Source: Nocardiopsis sp. FR4
GTDB lineage: Bacteria; Actinomycetota; Actinomycetes; Streptosporangiales; Streptosporangiaceae
Assembly: GCF_009830945.1 (NCBI RefSeq)
Contig: NZ_VWVV01000004.1
Location: 124,001 to 188,000 of the forward strand
Direction of reading: 5' to 3'
DNA length: 64,000 bases
In this document: one piece after another, positions 9,658 to 19,745 of the stretch
Layout: the number at the start of each line of letters is the position of its first letter
Numbering within the stretch: position 1 is the stretch's first letter
Made by a program: the position numbers and the translations under genes
Notes under the pieces: generated by a model
What the model saw: the letters and a program-made list of their open reading frames with translations, nothing else
The model's database searches: none
What the model was told of the DNA's origin: nothing

Positions 9658-10425
9658 GTGACCGAGTCCCCTGTGAAGCCCAACCCCGCGGTCGCCCCGC
9701 CGCCGGTGGTGGTCGCCCGCGGCCTCACCAAGACCTACGACACCGGCGACAGCCAGGTGCACGCCCTGGCCGGAGTGGACGTGGAGTTCCACCGGGGCGC
9801 CTTCACCGCCATCATGGGTCCCTCCGGTTCGGGCAAGTCCACCCTGATGCACTGCCTGGCCGGGCTGGACGTGCCCACCTCCGGGACCGTGCACCTGGGC
9901 CGCACCCAGATCACGGGACTGCGCGACGCGGAGCTGACGCTGCTGCGCCGCGACCGGATCGGGTTCATCTTCCAGTCGTTCAACCTGCTGCCCATGCTCA
10001 CCGCCGAGCAGAACATCCTGCTGCCCTCGCAGATCGCCCGGCGCGGGATCGACAAGGCTCGGTTCGACCACATCATCGACGTGGTGGGCCTGCGCGACCG
10101 GCTCCACCACCTGCCCGCCAAGCTCTCCGGCGGCCAGCAGCAGCGCGTGGCCGTGGCCCGCGCCCTGCTCAACGCCCCCGAGGTGGTCTACGCCGACGAG
10201 CCCACCGGAAACCTGGACTCGCGCTCGGGCACCGAGGTGCTGCGGTTCCTGCGCGACTCGGCGCGCGACCTCAACCAGACCGTCGTCATGGTCACCCACG
10301 ACCCCGTCGCCGCCTCCTACGCCGACCGCGTGGTCTTCCTGCGCGACGGCCGCCTCGTGGACGAGGTCGCCGAGCCCACCGCCGAACTGGTCTCCGCCCG
10401 TCTGCTGAAGCTGGAAGAGGGCTAG
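9658..10425 (+). CDS. ABC transporter ATPase, MacB/LolD type
   Basis: 255 aa from a GTG preceded by GGAG; an in-frame ATG at 9643 is the alternative. Walker A 'GPSGSGKST', Q-loop 'FIFQSFNLLPMLTA', signature 'LSGGQQQRVAVARALL', Walker B 'VVYADEPTGNLDS' and the H-loop 'MVTHD' are all intact. This subgroup powers mechanotransmission by FtsX-type permeases rather than substrate translocation through the membrane. The permease gene begins 4 bases downstream, so they form one unit. Confidence 0.93.
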   Translation: MTESPVKPNPAVAPPPVVVARGLTKTYDTGDSQVHALAGVDVEFHRGAFTAIMGPSGSGKSTLMHCLAGLDVPTSGTVHLGRTQITGLRDAELTLLRRDRIGFIFQSFNLLPMLTAEQNILLPSQIARRGIDKARFDHIIDVVGLRDRLHHLPAKLSGGQQQRVAVARALLNAPEVVYADEPTGNLDSRSGTEVLRFLRDSARDLNQTVVMVTHDPVAASYADRVVFLRDGRLVDEVAEPTAELVSARLLKLEEG

Positions 10426-10429
10426 GGGC

Positions 10430-13135
10430 ATGCTGCGCACCACACTCGCCGGGCTGCGGCTGCACCGCTCCCGGTACGTCACCACCGTGCTGGCCATCCT
10501 GCTCGGGGTCATGTTCGTCTCGGGGACCATGGTCTTCGCCGACACCCTGGAGGCCAGCTACGAGAAGTCCGTCATGGGGTCGGCCACCAGCGTCGACGCC
10601 ATCGCCGTGCCCGCCGGGAAGGAGCCCGGAAGCGCGGCCGAACCCGAGGACCCGGTCCCCTTCACCGACGAACAGCTCGACCGGGTCCGGGAGCTGCCCG
10701 AGGTGGCCGAGGCGGGCGGGACCCTGCGGGGCCAGGCCGTGCTCCTGGACTCCGAGGGCCGCGCCTCCGGTTTCGCGCCGCCCGCCGCCCTGGCCCTGGG
10801 CGAGGTCAGCCGGTTCTCCGCGGACGAGGGCGCGCTGCCCTCCGGCGGCGACGAGATCGCCCTGGCCACCTCCACCGCCGAGCAGAACGGCTTCGCCGTC
10901 GGCGACACGGTGACCGTGCTCGACCCCGAGGAGGACAAACGCGAGTTCACCGTCACGGGCCTGGTCAACTTCGGTGTGGACCCCAACTACAGCTACACGG
11001 GGGCCCTCGTCTTCGACCGCGCCACGGCACGGGAGATGACCGGTGTCAGCGACTACGCGGAGATCGACGTGCTCGCCGCCGAGGGCCGCACCGACGAGGA
11101 GGCGGCCGAGGCCGTGGCGGCGGAGCTGGGCGACGGCGCCGAGGTGCGGACCGGTGAGGCCTTCGGTCTGGAGATGGCCGAGAACTCCGGCGGCAACACC
11201 GAGATGCTGCGTATCGCGCTGCTGCTCTTCGCCTTCATCGCGATGTTCGTCGCCGGGATCGTCATCTACAACACCTTCGCCATCCTCATCGCCCAGCGCC
11301 AGCGCGAACTGGCCCTGCTGCGGTGCGTGGGCGCCCGGCGCGGCCAGGTCTTCCGGTCGGTGCTGGCCGAGTCGGCGGTCGTGGGCCTGGTCGCCTCCGC
11401 CCTGGGCGTGCTGGCCGGTGTGGGCATCGGCATGGCCGGTGCCGCCTTCGGCGGTCCCCTCCTGGGGACGGGCTCGTCGGTGGCCGTGGTGATCGCGCCC
11501 CCGGCGATCCTGGTCGGGCTGGCCGTCGGCACCGTCGTGACGGTGGCCTCGGCCCTGGTCCCGGCCACACGGGCCACCCGGGTGTCGCCGCTGGCGGCGC
11601 TGCGCACCAGCGCCACCGCGGCCGGTCTGGAGAAGGGCACCGGCTGGGTGCGGGTCGTCCTCGGCCTGTTGGCCTTCGCGGTCTCGGCCGCGCTGGTGAC
11701 CCTGACCCAGGTTTCGGGGCCCACCCAGATGGGGCCGGTCGTCGTGACCGGTGCGGCACTGGTGGCGTTCGTGGGCGTGGTGGTCCTGGGCCCGCTGCTG
11801 GTGCGCGGCATCGTGCGCGTGGTCGGCGTGCCCCTGCGCAGGATGGGCGTGCCGAGCATGCTGGCGGTGGACAACTCCGTCCGCAGCCCGCGCCGCGCGG
11901 CGACCGCCATGATCGCCCTGACCGTGGGCGCCACGCTCATCACCGGGTACTCCGTGGTCAGCGCCTCCGTGGAGTCGACCATGACCCGGATGCTGGAGGA
12001 GGAGTTCCCGGTGGACTACGAGATCTCCTCGCAGCTCGCCATGGACGGGAACGGCACCGGCGGTGGGACCGGAGAGGAGGCGGACGGCGCGGAGGAGGCG
12101 CCCGCCGAGGGAGAACCGGCGCCGGAGGAGGCCGGGGACGCGCCCTCGGAAAGCTCCGACGGCTCCGCGGACGAACCCGAGGCGGAGGCCGCCGCAGCGC
12201 CGGGTCCGCCGCGGCAGCCCGCCCTTCCGGACGAGGTCCGCGCGGACCTGGAGAGCCGGTCCGTCCTGGATGCGGTGATCGGCTTCCGTAGCCGGTACGT
12301 GCAGGACGAGGACGGCGCCCTGCTCTACCCCGTCTACACCTACTCCGGGGCCGAGATCGGCGTCGACATCACCAGCGACCTCGTGGAGGGGGACCTGACC
12401 GAGGTCGGTCCGGGCCGCGCCGCGGTGGCCGAGGGGTACGCCGACGGCGCCGGGGTCGGTGACACCCTCACCATCCCGCTCGGGGACGGGCAGGAGCTGT
12501 CCCTGGAGATCGTCGCGGTCGTGGAGGACATGCAGAACCTGAGCGGGGTGACCGTCGACGAGGAGGACTTCACCGAGGCCTTCCCCGAGGCCGACGGGGA
12601 CGAGGCGCTCTTCGTGCGCGCCGCCGAGGGCGCCGACGCCGCCGAGGTGCGCGAGGCCGTCTACACCGCGGTCGACGACCACCCCACCCTGCAGGTCATG
12701 TCGGTGGCCGAGATCAAGAACCAGTTCAACGAGATGATGGACATCGCCTTCTACACCATCGCCGCCATGCTGGGCCTGGCGATCATCATCGCGGTGTTCG
12801 GCATCTCCAACACCATGGCGCTGTCGGTGCTGGAGCGCACCCGTGAGTCCGCGCTGCTGCGCGCGCTGGGTCTGGCCCGGGGGCAGCTGCGGCGGATGCT
12901 CAGCATGGAGGCCGTCCTGCTGTGCCTGATCGGCGCCGGTATCGGCATCGTGCTGGGCGTGGTGTTCGGCTGGGCGGCCGGGGACGCGACCCTGCCGGAC
13001 ATGGTCTTCTCCGTCCCGGTCGGGCAGATCGCGCTGTTCATCGCCCTGGCCGTGGTGGCCGGACTGCTGGCGGCGGTGCTGCCCGCGCGCCGGGCCGCGG
13101 CCACCTCGATCACGGGGGCGCTGGCCAGCGAGTGA
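10430..13135 (+). CDS. ABC transporter permease, FtsX/MacB type
   Basis: 901 aa. An N-terminal membrane helix ('VTTVLAILLGVMFVSG'), an extracytoplasmic MacB-PCD domain, a four-helix FtsX region (about 260-480), a second extracytoplasmic domain and a C-terminal FtsX triad ending 'ARRAAATSITGALASE'. A Glu/Ala/Pro/Gly-rich linker of about 55 residues (540-595) precedes the second extracytoplasmic domain and looks disordered. The duplicated FtsX layout is common in actinomycete exporters next to two-component systems and fits drug or peptide efflux, or lipoprotein handling. Confidence 0.9.
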   Translation: MLRTTLAGLRLHRSRYVTTVLAILLGVMFVSGTMVFADTLEASYEKSVMGSATSVDAIAVPAGKEPGSAAEPEDPVPFTDEQLDRVRELPEVAEAGGTLRGQAVLLDSEGRASGFAPPAALALGEVSRFSADEGALPSGGDEIALATSTAEQNGFAVGDTVTVLDPEEDKREFTVTGLVNFGVDPNYSYTGALVFDRATAREMTGVSDYAEIDVLAAEGRTDEEAAEAVAAELGDGAEVRTGEAFGLEMAENSGGNTEMLRIALLLFAFIAMFVAGIVIYNTFAILIAQRQRELALLRCVGARRGQVFRSVLAESAVVGLVASALGVLAGVGIGMAGAAFGGPLLGTGSSVAVVIAPPAILVGLAVGTVVTVASALVPATRATRVSPLAALRTSATAAGLEKGTGWVRVVLGLLAFAVSAALVTLTQVSGPTQMGPVVVTGAALVAFVGVVVLGPLLVRGIVRVVGVPLRRMGVPSMLAVDNSVRSPRRAATAMIALTVGATLITGYSVVSASVESTMTRMLEEEFPVDYEISSQLAMDGNGTGGGTGEEADGAEEAPAEGEPAPEEAGDAPSESSDGSADEPEAEAAAAPGPPRQPALPDEVRADLESRSVLDAVIGFRSRYVQDEDGALLYPVYTYSGAEIGVDITSDLVEGDLTEVGPGRAAVAEGYADGAGVGDTLTIPLGDGQELSLEIVAVVEDMQNLSGVTVDEEDFTEAFPEADGDEALFVRAAEGADAAEVREAVYTAVDDHPTLQVMSVAEIKNQFNEMMDIAFYTIAAMLGLAIIIAVFGISNTMALSVLERTRESALLRALGLARGQLRRMLSMEAVLLCLIGAGIGIVLGVVFGWAAGDATLPDMVFSVPVGQIALFIALAVVAGLLAAVLPARRAAATSITGALASE

Positions 13136-13158
13136 CCTCCGGGACAGGGCCCGCGCGT

Positions 13159-13185
13159 CCGGTCCCGCCGCTCCGGCGGGGCCGG
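13159..13185 (+). terminator. Terminator after the ABC exporter
   Basis: Inverted repeat CCGGTCCCGCCG / CGGCGGGGCCGG with one G-T wobble and a 3-base loop, 24 bases past the permease stop codon. Confidence 0.6.
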
Positions 13186-13264
13186 GCGCGCGGCGTTCGG
13201 CTGGTGTACTGCGAGCCTTCACCCGGACCGGGGACCGGCGGCCTACCGTGGGGTCCGGAGGCTC

Positions 13265-14821
13265 ATGGTGAGGAAATCCGCTTCGGTCCCGGCTGGCGGC
13301 GTGGCCTGGGGTACGCCCACGGCCCGCTGGACGCTCACGGCCACGGTACTCGGTTCGGGGATGGCGTTCCTGGACTCGACCGTGGTCACGGTGGCGCTGC
13401 CCGCCATCCGGGACGACCTGGGAACGGGGCTGTCCGGACTGCAGTGGATCGTCAACGGCTACATGGTGACGCTCTCGGCGCTGATCCTGCTCAGCGGCTC
13501 GCTCTCGGACCGGTTCGGCCGGGTGCGCCTGTTCACGGCCGGGGTGGCGATGTTCGCGCTGGCCTCGGCGCTGTGCACGTTCGCGCCGACCCTGGGGTGG
13601 CTGGTGGCCGGGCGCGTGGCCCAGGGCGTGGGCGGGGCGCTGCTCACCCCGGGGAGCCTGGCGATCCTCCAGGCGGGCTTTCGCGAGGAGGACCGGGCGC
13701 GGGCGATCGGCGCCTGGTCCGGGCTGACCGGGGTGGCCTCGGCGGTGGGACCGTTCGTGGGCGGTTGGCTGGTGCAGGTCGGCGACTGGCGGCTGATCTT
13801 CCTCATCAACCTGCCCCTGGCCGCGGCTGTGCTGGCGATCGCCTGGTTCGCGGTGCCGGAGTCACGCGACACCGGGGCGGCGGCCCGGCTGGACTACCCC
13901 GGGGCCCTGCTGGGCGTGGTGGCGCTGGGCGGAACGACCTACGCGCTGATCCAGTGGGGCGCCGCGGGGGCCACCCCGGCCGTGTGGACCGGCGCGGTGC
14001 TGGGCGCGGCCTCGCTGGCCGCGTTCCTCCTGGTGGAGGCGCGCCGCCGGGAGCCGATGCTGCCGCTGGGCATCTTCTCCTCCACGGCCTTCAGCGTCAC
14101 CAACGCCGCGACGGTGCTGATCTACGGTTCCCTGGGGCCGCTGCTGTTCCTCCTGGTGATCTACCTGCAGGAGGTGGGCGGGTACTCGCCCGTCGCGGCG
14201 GGCGCGGCCTCCCTGCCGATCACCCTGCTGATGCTGGCGCTGTCGGCGCGCTCGGGCAGGCTCGCGGCGCGGATCGGCCCGAGGCCGCAGCTGGTGGCGG
14301 GCCCCCTGCTGCTGGCGGCGGGTCTCGTGCTGTTGTCGCGTCTGGGACCCGAGACGCCCTACCTGACGAGCGTGCTGCCGGGGGTGCTGCTGGTGGCGCT
14401 GGGGCTGGCCGCGACGGTGGCGCCGCTGACCGCGACAGTGCTGGCCTCGGCGCCGGAGCGGCACGCGGGGCTGGCCTCGGGGGTGAACAACACCTTCGCG
14501 CGCGGCGCCCAGCTGATCGGGGTGGCCGCGGTCCCGGTGCTCGCGGGGATCGGCGGGAGCGGCGGTGAGGGCACCGGTTCCGAGGGGGATCCGGTCGCCC
14601 TCGTGCAGGGGTTCGGCCCGGCGATGCTGATGCTGGCCGGGTTGTGCGTGCTGGCCGGGTTGTGCGCCCTGCTGCTGCCGCACGGGCGGATGCCGCACGG
14701 GGACGAGGCCCCGGAGGAGCCGCCCGCCCGGTTCTGCGGGGTGTGCGAACCGCCGATGTGCCACTGCCCGGGGTCCACCGCCGGGTCGGAGCGCTCCGGA
14801 GGCGCGGACCCGCGCGCCTGA
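13265..14821 (+). CDS. MFS drug exporter (DHA2, 14 membrane segments)
   Basis: 518 aa. Motif A-like 'LSDRFGRVRLFT' between helices 2 and 3, the antiporter motif C region 'GAWSGLTGVASAVGPFVGG', motif D1 'LDSTVVTVALPAI' in the first helix, and about fourteen hydrophobic segments, all typical of the EmrB/QacA proton antiporters. The C-terminus has an unusual cytoplasmic tail of about 45 residues with four cysteines ('RFCGVCEPPMCHCPG'), which could bind metal. Exported compound unknown; no regulator gene adjoins it. Confidence 0.9.
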   Translation: MVRKSASVPAGGVAWGTPTARWTLTATVLGSGMAFLDSTVVTVALPAIRDDLGTGLSGLQWIVNGYMVTLSALILLSGSLSDRFGRVRLFTAGVAMFALASALCTFAPTLGWLVAGRVAQGVGGALLTPGSLAILQAGFREEDRARAIGAWSGLTGVASAVGPFVGGWLVQVGDWRLIFLINLPLAAAVLAIAWFAVPESRDTGAAARLDYPGALLGVVALGGTTYALIQWGAAGATPAVWTGAVLGAASLAAFLLVEARRREPMLPLGIFSSTAFSVTNAATVLIYGSLGPLLFLLVIYLQEVGGYSPVAAGAASLPITLLMLALSARSGRLAARIGPRPQLVAGPLLLAAGLVLLSRLGPETPYLTSVLPGVLLVALGLAATVAPLTATVLASAPERHAGLASGVNNTFARGAQLIGVAAVPVLAGIGGSGGEGTGSEGDPVALVQGFGPAMLMLAGLCVLAGLCALLLPHGRMPHGDEAPEEPPARFCGVCEPPMCHCPGSTAGSERSGGADPRA

Positions 14822-14829
14822 GCACGGAA

Positions 14830-14875
14830 CGGCCCGCCGGAGCCGCCGCCACGCGCGGGCGGCCCCGGCGGGCCG
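14830..14875. terminator. Bidirectional terminator between convergent genes
   Basis: 11-bp inverted repeat CGGCCCGCCGG / CCGGCGGGCCG with a GC-rich inner loop that can itself pair. It sits between the MFS stop (14821) and the stop of the minus-strand gene at 14902. Confidence 0.6.
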
Positions 14876-14901
14876 GTCAACGGGCGGCGGGCGCCGGCGG
14901 A

Positions 14902-15351
14902 TCAGGGTTCCGGGGCACCGGTGTCCCGCGGGTCCTCGGCGTCGGGAACGTAACCGGCCGTGTCGGTGGTCCGGTCGCGTTCGTCCTCGCGGCTCCCGTG
15001 GGGCGTGTCCGCCGGATGGGCGTAGGGCCGGTCGGGGTGCTCGTCCCGGACGGCGGCGCCCTCCCCGGTGTCGGGCACGGACCCGTCGTCGACCTCGTGG
15101 ACGGCCGCCTGCTCCGCGCCGCGGGTCTCGCCTCCCCAGTTCTCGCGCGGGTACAGGTCGCTGCGCTCGGAGCGGACCCCCTCGTCGATCCCCCGGGGAC
15201 CCGAGCTGTCGGTCCCCTGGGTCTCGGGATCCAGGAAGTCGTACTCCTGGATGTCGTAGTCGGCCTCGATCCGGCGCTCCCTGGCCTTGTCCTTGCTCAG
15301 CTCGGGGTCGTCCCCCATGTCGGTATCCACGTCATAGGGTTCCTCAGTCAC
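14902..15351 (-). CDS. Acidic hydrophilic protein, DUF5709-like
   Basis: 149 aa from a GTG preceded by AAGGGGGGAGACA. Extremely acidic and charged, without membrane segments or cysteines; probably largely disordered. The run 'ADYDIQEYDFLDPETQG' followed by 'GIDEGVRSERSD' recalls the DUF5709 proteins of actinomycetes (repeated D-P-E and 'DEGYSPPER'), though the match is judged by eye only. Function unknown for that family. Confidence 0.55.
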   Translation of the reverse strand: MTEEPYDVDTDMGDDPELSKDKARERRIEADYDIQEYDFLDPETQGTDSSGPRGIDEGVRSERSDLYPRENWGGETRGAEQAAVHEVDDGSVPDTGEGAAVRDEHPDRPYAHPADTPHGSREDERDRTTDTAGYVPDAEDPRDTGAPEP

Positions 15352-15439
15352 TGTCTCCCCCCTTCCCTCACTAGGTCCGATGCCCCAAACCACCGCACGT
15401 ATGTATGCGGGAGGACACCGAAGGCGAGGAGGGACGGGG

Positions 15440-16261
<822 letters not shown>

Positions 16262-16370
16262 GCGCGGCGGCTCCTGGGTGGGGTCGGCTCGGCGACCGTG
16301 GAAGGGACGTGAACGGTAGGGTACGCGCTCCCCGCGTCCGTTTGGGAAGGAATGTTCCCCGAAGGCCCCC

Positions 16371-17177
16371 TCACTGCCCCCGCTCGTCGGCGGCCACGAC
16401 GACGTGGACCAGGGCGCCGGTCTCCTCCAGCGTCATGAGCACCTCGGGATCGGCGCTGCTGTCGGTGACCAGGTGGGCGATCTCCTCGGGGGCCGCGGTG
16501 GGAACCATGGTGTCGGCGCCGATCTTGGTGTGGTCGGCCAGGACGATGGTCTCCTCGGCGCAGGCTGCCAGGGCGCGGTCCACGCTGGCCACGGCCGGGT
16601 TGGGGGTGCTCAGACCGCGGTCGGCGCTGACCCCGTTGCCGGAGAGGAAGGCCCGGTTGACCCGCAGCCCGGCCAAACTCTGCTCCGCGGCGGCCCCCAC
16701 CAGCGCCCGGGCGGGCCCGTGCACGGTGCCGCCGGTCATGACGACCTCGACCCCGGTGGCCGAGGCCAGGACGTCGGCCACGCGCAGGGAGTTGGTGACC
16801 ACGGTCAGGTCGGTGCGGTGCAGGAGTTCGCGGGCGAAGGCCTCGGTGGTGCTGCCCGGGCCGACGGTGACCGCGTCGCCGGGGCGCACCAGGCGGGCCG
16901 CGGCCACGGCGATGGCGGCCTTCTCCGCGGCGCACTGGCCGCTCTTGCCGGAGTAGCTCTGCTCGTGCCCGATGCGTCCGGGGAGGGCGACCCCGCCGCG
17001 GCGTCGGTCGACGAGCCCCTCGGCCTCCAGGGCGCGCACGTCGCGGCGGACGGTGACCTCGGAGGCGCGGACCTTGACGGCGATGTCGCGCAGGGACATG
17101 GTGCCGTTGGCGCGCACGAGTTCGAGGATGCGCTCCCTGCGCTCGGCGGCGAAGGCCGGACGGCTCTCTTCGGTCAA
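16371..17177 (-). CDS. DeoR/GlpR family transcriptional regulator
   Basis: 268 aa from a TTG preceded by GGAGAG. The N-terminal DeoR helix-turn-helix ('RRERILELVRANGTMSLRD...VRASEVTVRRDVRALE') is followed by the DeoRC sugar-phosphate sensor domain, with 'VGPGSTTEAFARELL' and 'VVMTGGTVHGPARALVG' marking the ligand pocket. Such proteins repress carbohydrate genes and are released by sugar phosphates. No sugar operon lies next to it, so the target is unclear. Confidence 0.88.
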   Translation of the reverse strand: MTEESRPAFAAERRERILELVRANGTMSLRDIAVKVRASEVTVRRDVRALEAEGLVDRRRGGVALPGRIGHEQSYSGKSGQCAAEKAAIAVAAARLVRPGDAVTVGPGSTTEAFARELLHRTDLTVVTNSLRVADVLASATGVEVVMTGGTVHGPARALVGAAAEQSLAGLRVNRAFLSGNGVSADRGLSTPNPAVASVDRALAACAEETIVLADHTKIGADTMVPTAAPEEIAHLVTDSSADPEVLMTLEETGALVHVVVAADERGQ

Positions 17178-17233
17178 GGCGACCCACTCTCCGTGCTCTA
17201 CCAGCGGACACGGGCAGCGGTCCCGCGCGGGTC

Positions 17234-17404
17234 CTAGACTACGGACCCGTTCCGGCTCGCCCCGCGCCCGGGCTCGGAGGCGTCCGGGGCGGAGTCCTCG
17301 CCGGTCGGTTCCGGCCCCTCCACGAGGAGGGTGACGATGACCACCGCCGTGAGAGCCACCAGACCGATGATGGCTCCCACTCCGAGTAGCACGACGACGG
17401 ACAT
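17234..17404 (-). CDS. Small single-pass membrane protein
   Basis: 56 aa from an ATG with GGGAGG five bases ahead; an upstream in-frame start (17437) would add 11 residues. One hydrophobic helix ('VVLLGVGAIIGLVALTAVVI') at the N-terminus and an acidic, Pro/Gly/Ser-rich tail. No family recognised. The short length with a good ribosome site suggests it is real. Confidence 0.5.
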   Translation of the reverse strand: MSVVVLLGVGAIIGLVALTAVVIVTLLVEGPEPTGEDSAPDASEPGRGASRNGSVV

Positions 17405-17580
17405 CTGGGCCTCCCAGGGGACGGGCTGACCTGTCAATAACCGGATTCCCGGTTTCGGTTGACCTCACACCAGGAAACGCGGCGCAATCGCGCCGCCCGC
17501 TTGGGTCCGGGGATACTCCGGTTTGACGCGCAACGGACGGTCGGCGCCCCCGCGGGGACCGGAGCGGCCACAATGAGGGC

Positions 17581-18399
17581 ATGACGCTCGACCCGACATC
17601 CCTGACCGTCGAGGTGTGGTGGGCACGCACCTCCGCCGCCGATCCGCGCCTGCTGAACCTGCTGGACGAGGGGGAACGCGAGCGCAACGCCCGGTTCCGC
17701 CACCAGGCCGACCGCGACCGCCACCTGCTGGGCCGGGCCGTGGCCCGGCTGCTGCTGGCCGAGCGCGCCGGCTGCCCGCCGGAGAAGGTGGCCTTCGAGC
17801 TGCGCTGCCGCTCCTGCGCGGAGAAGGAGCGCGCGGGCGCCAGCCGCGCCGACGAGCAGGGCCCGCACGGCAAACCCCACCCCACCGGGCCGGCCGAGGG
17901 GTGGGAGGTCTCCGTCAGCCACTCCGGCGAGTGGGTGGCGCTGGCCCTGGCCCGCGAGGTTCCCGTGGGCGTGGACGTGGAGCGCGTCTCGGCCGACCGC
18001 GATCTGGAGGGCCTGGCGGGCTACACCCTGGGCGAGGCCGAGCACCGGGCCTGGGAGCTCCTGCCCGCCCAGGAGCGGGCGGGCGGCTTCTTCCGTTACT
18101 GGGCCCGCAAGGAGGCCCTGCTCAAGGCGACGGGTCTGGGCCTGTCCGGCGGCCTGAGCCGCGTGGTGGTGAGCCCGGCCGACGCCGACCCCGCGCTGCT
18201 GGCCTGGACCGGTGGCGGCGGCCCGGAGGAGGCCGCCCTGTTCGACCTGGATCGGGGCGGGGAGTACCGCTCGGCGCTGGCGGTGCTGACCTCCCGCCCG
18301 GTCCGGGTCGCCGTGCGCCCCCACGAGGAGACGGTGCGGCTGCTGCGTTCGGCGGGAGAGGGGTCCCTCAGCCGGCGGAGCGGGCCAGGTGGCGGCTGA
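17581..18399 (+). CDS. Sfp-type 4'-phosphopantetheinyl transferase
   Basis: 272 aa. Transfers the phosphopantetheine arm of CoA to carrier proteins. Motifs in order: 'WEVSVSHSGEWVALAL' (P1/P2), the magnesium site 'VGVDVERV' and 'RYWARKEALLKATGLGLS' (W/FxxKEAxxK). The length and the split basic insert with two C-x2-C-like cysteines ('LRCRSCAEK') are slightly unusual. It overlaps convergently with the acyl-CoA dehydrogenase by 32 bases. It is 3-7 kb from the enediyne-type cluster and could serve it in trans, but it looks like the general cellular enzyme. Confidence 0.9.
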   Translation: MTLDPTSLTVEVWWARTSAADPRLLNLLDEGERERNARFRHQADRDRHLLGRAVARLLLAERAGCPPEKVAFELRCRSCAEKERAGASRADEQGPHGKPHPTGPAEGWEVSVSHSGEWVALALAREVPVGVDVERVSADRDLEGLAGYTLGEAEHRAWELLPAQERAGGFFRYWARKEALLKATGLGLSGGLSRVVVSPADADPALLAWTGGGGPEEAALFDLDRGGEYRSALAVLTSRPVRVAVRPHEETVRLLRSAGEGSLSRRSGPGGG

Positions 18400-19525
18400 T
18401 GACCAGGCGCTGGATCTGGTTGGTGCCCTCCACGATCTGCAGCACCTTGGCCTCGCGCATGTAGCGCTCGACCGGGAAGTCGCGGGTGTAGCCGTAGCCG
18501 CCGAACACCTGGACGGCGTCGGTGGTGACCCGCATGGCGGTGTCGGTGGCCATGAGCTTGGCCATGGCCGCCCGCTCGCCGAAGGAGCGCCCGGCGTCGC
18601 GCAGTCGGGCGGCGGACAGGTAGAGCTCGCGCGCGGCGGCGACCTGGGTGGCCATGTCGGCGAGCATGAAGCCCACGCCCTGGAAGTCCCCGATCGCGGT
18701 GCCGAACTGGCGGCGCTCGCGTGAGTAGGCCAGGGCGGCCTCCAGCGCCGCCTGGGCCAGGCCGACGGCGCAGGCGGCGATGCCCAGGCGTCCGGAGTCC
18801 AGGGCGGCCAGGGCCACCCCGAAGCCGCGGTCGCGCTCCCCGACCAGGGCGTCGGCCCCGAGCCGGACGTCGTCCAGGAGCACCCCGGCGGTGGGCGAGG
18901 AGTTCATGCCCATCTTGCGCTCGGGCGCGGCCGAGCCCACACCGGGGGTGTGCGCGGGCACGTGGAAGCAGCTGATGCCGCGCGGCCCGGAGTCGGGGGC
19001 GCCGGTGCGGGCGAAGAGGGTGTAGTAGTCGGCCCGCCCGCCGTGGGTGATCCAGGCCTTGGCCCCGTTGACCCGGTAGCCGTCGCCGTCGGGTTCGGCG
19101 CGGGTGGTCAGGGCGGCGGCGTCGGAGCCCGAGGCCGCCTCGGACAGGCAGTAGGCGCCCAGGAGCTCGCCGCCGAGCATGTCGGGAAGCAGGGCGGCCC
19201 TCTGCTCCGGGGAGCCGAAGGCGGCCACGGGGTAGCAGGAGAGGGTGTGGACGCTGACGCCCAGACCGACCGCCAGCCACCCGCGGGCCAGCTCCTCCAC
19301 GACCTGCAGGTAGACCTCGTAGGGCTGGTCCCCGCCGCCGTACTCGCCGGGGTAGGGCAGTCCGAGCAGGCCCGCGGAGCCGAGCAGGCCGAAGACGTCA
19401 CGGGGGAAGAGGCCGTTCTCCTCGTCGTGGGCCGCGCGCGGGCCCACCTCCTTGTCCACGATCTCCCGGACCAGCTCCAGGAGCTGCTCCGCCTCAGGGG
19501 TGGGAAGCGTGCGTTCGACCGTCAT
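18368..19525 (-). CDS. Acyl-CoA dehydrogenase
   Basis: 385 aa. FAD-dependent alpha,beta-dehydrogenation of an acyl-CoA or acyl carrier. Motifs: 'CLSEAASGSDAAALTTRAE' and 'GAKAWITHGGRAD' (FAD and substrate loops), 'RRQFGTAIGDFQ', 'QVFGGYGYTRDFPVERYMRE' and 'IVEGTNQIQRLVISRHL', where the Glu is the usual catalytic base. The ATG at 19525 follows GGGAGAGG. Full family length. Divergent from the LysR gene, which may control it. Confidence 0.92.
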   Translation of the reverse strand: MTVERTLPTPEAEQLLELVREIVDKEVGPRAAHDEENGLFPRDVFGLLGSAGLLGLPYPGEYGGGDQPYEVYLQVVEELARGWLAVGLGVSVHTLSCYPVAAFGSPEQRAALLPDMLGGELLGAYCLSEAASGSDAAALTTRAEPDGDGYRVNGAKAWITHGGRADYYTLFARTGAPDSGPRGISCFHVPAHTPGVGSAAPERKMGMNSSPTAGVLLDDVRLGADALVGERDRGFGVALAALDSGRLGIAACAVGLAQAALEAALAYSRERRQFGTAIGDFQGVGFMLADMATQVAAARELYLSAARLRDAGRSFGERAAMAKLMATDTAMRVTTDAVQVFGGYGYTRDFPVERYMREAKVLQIVEGTNQIQRLVISRHLARSAG

Positions 19526-19745
19526 GAGCCTCTCCCGCGCTTGTGGACTGTCCAGCATGTGGATGTTAGTAGGACGTCCAACTATATGGTGGCGCAGAGC
19601 ACCCTATCCCACAAGCCCGCGCCGACAGCAGGGGGACCTCGACAGTCGCGGCGCGGGCCGCCGCCGGGTTAGACGGCACGGCTCCGCCGGACCGGGACGG
19701 GAGCACGTCTGTACACGAGCCCCCTCCCCGTCCTAGATTCCACGC

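Noticed and set aside
10292..13222. Long antisense open frame (976 codons) opposite the FtsX permease
   Set aside because: Produced by GC-rich third positions of the real gene; composition Gly/Arg/His/Gln-rich, no domain, no ribosome site.
17581..18399. PPTase as the left border gene of the enediyne-type cluster
   Set aside because: Separated by unrelated acyl-CoA dehydrogenase and LysR genes, and enediyne PKSs usually carry their own PPTase domain; treated as a general enzyme.
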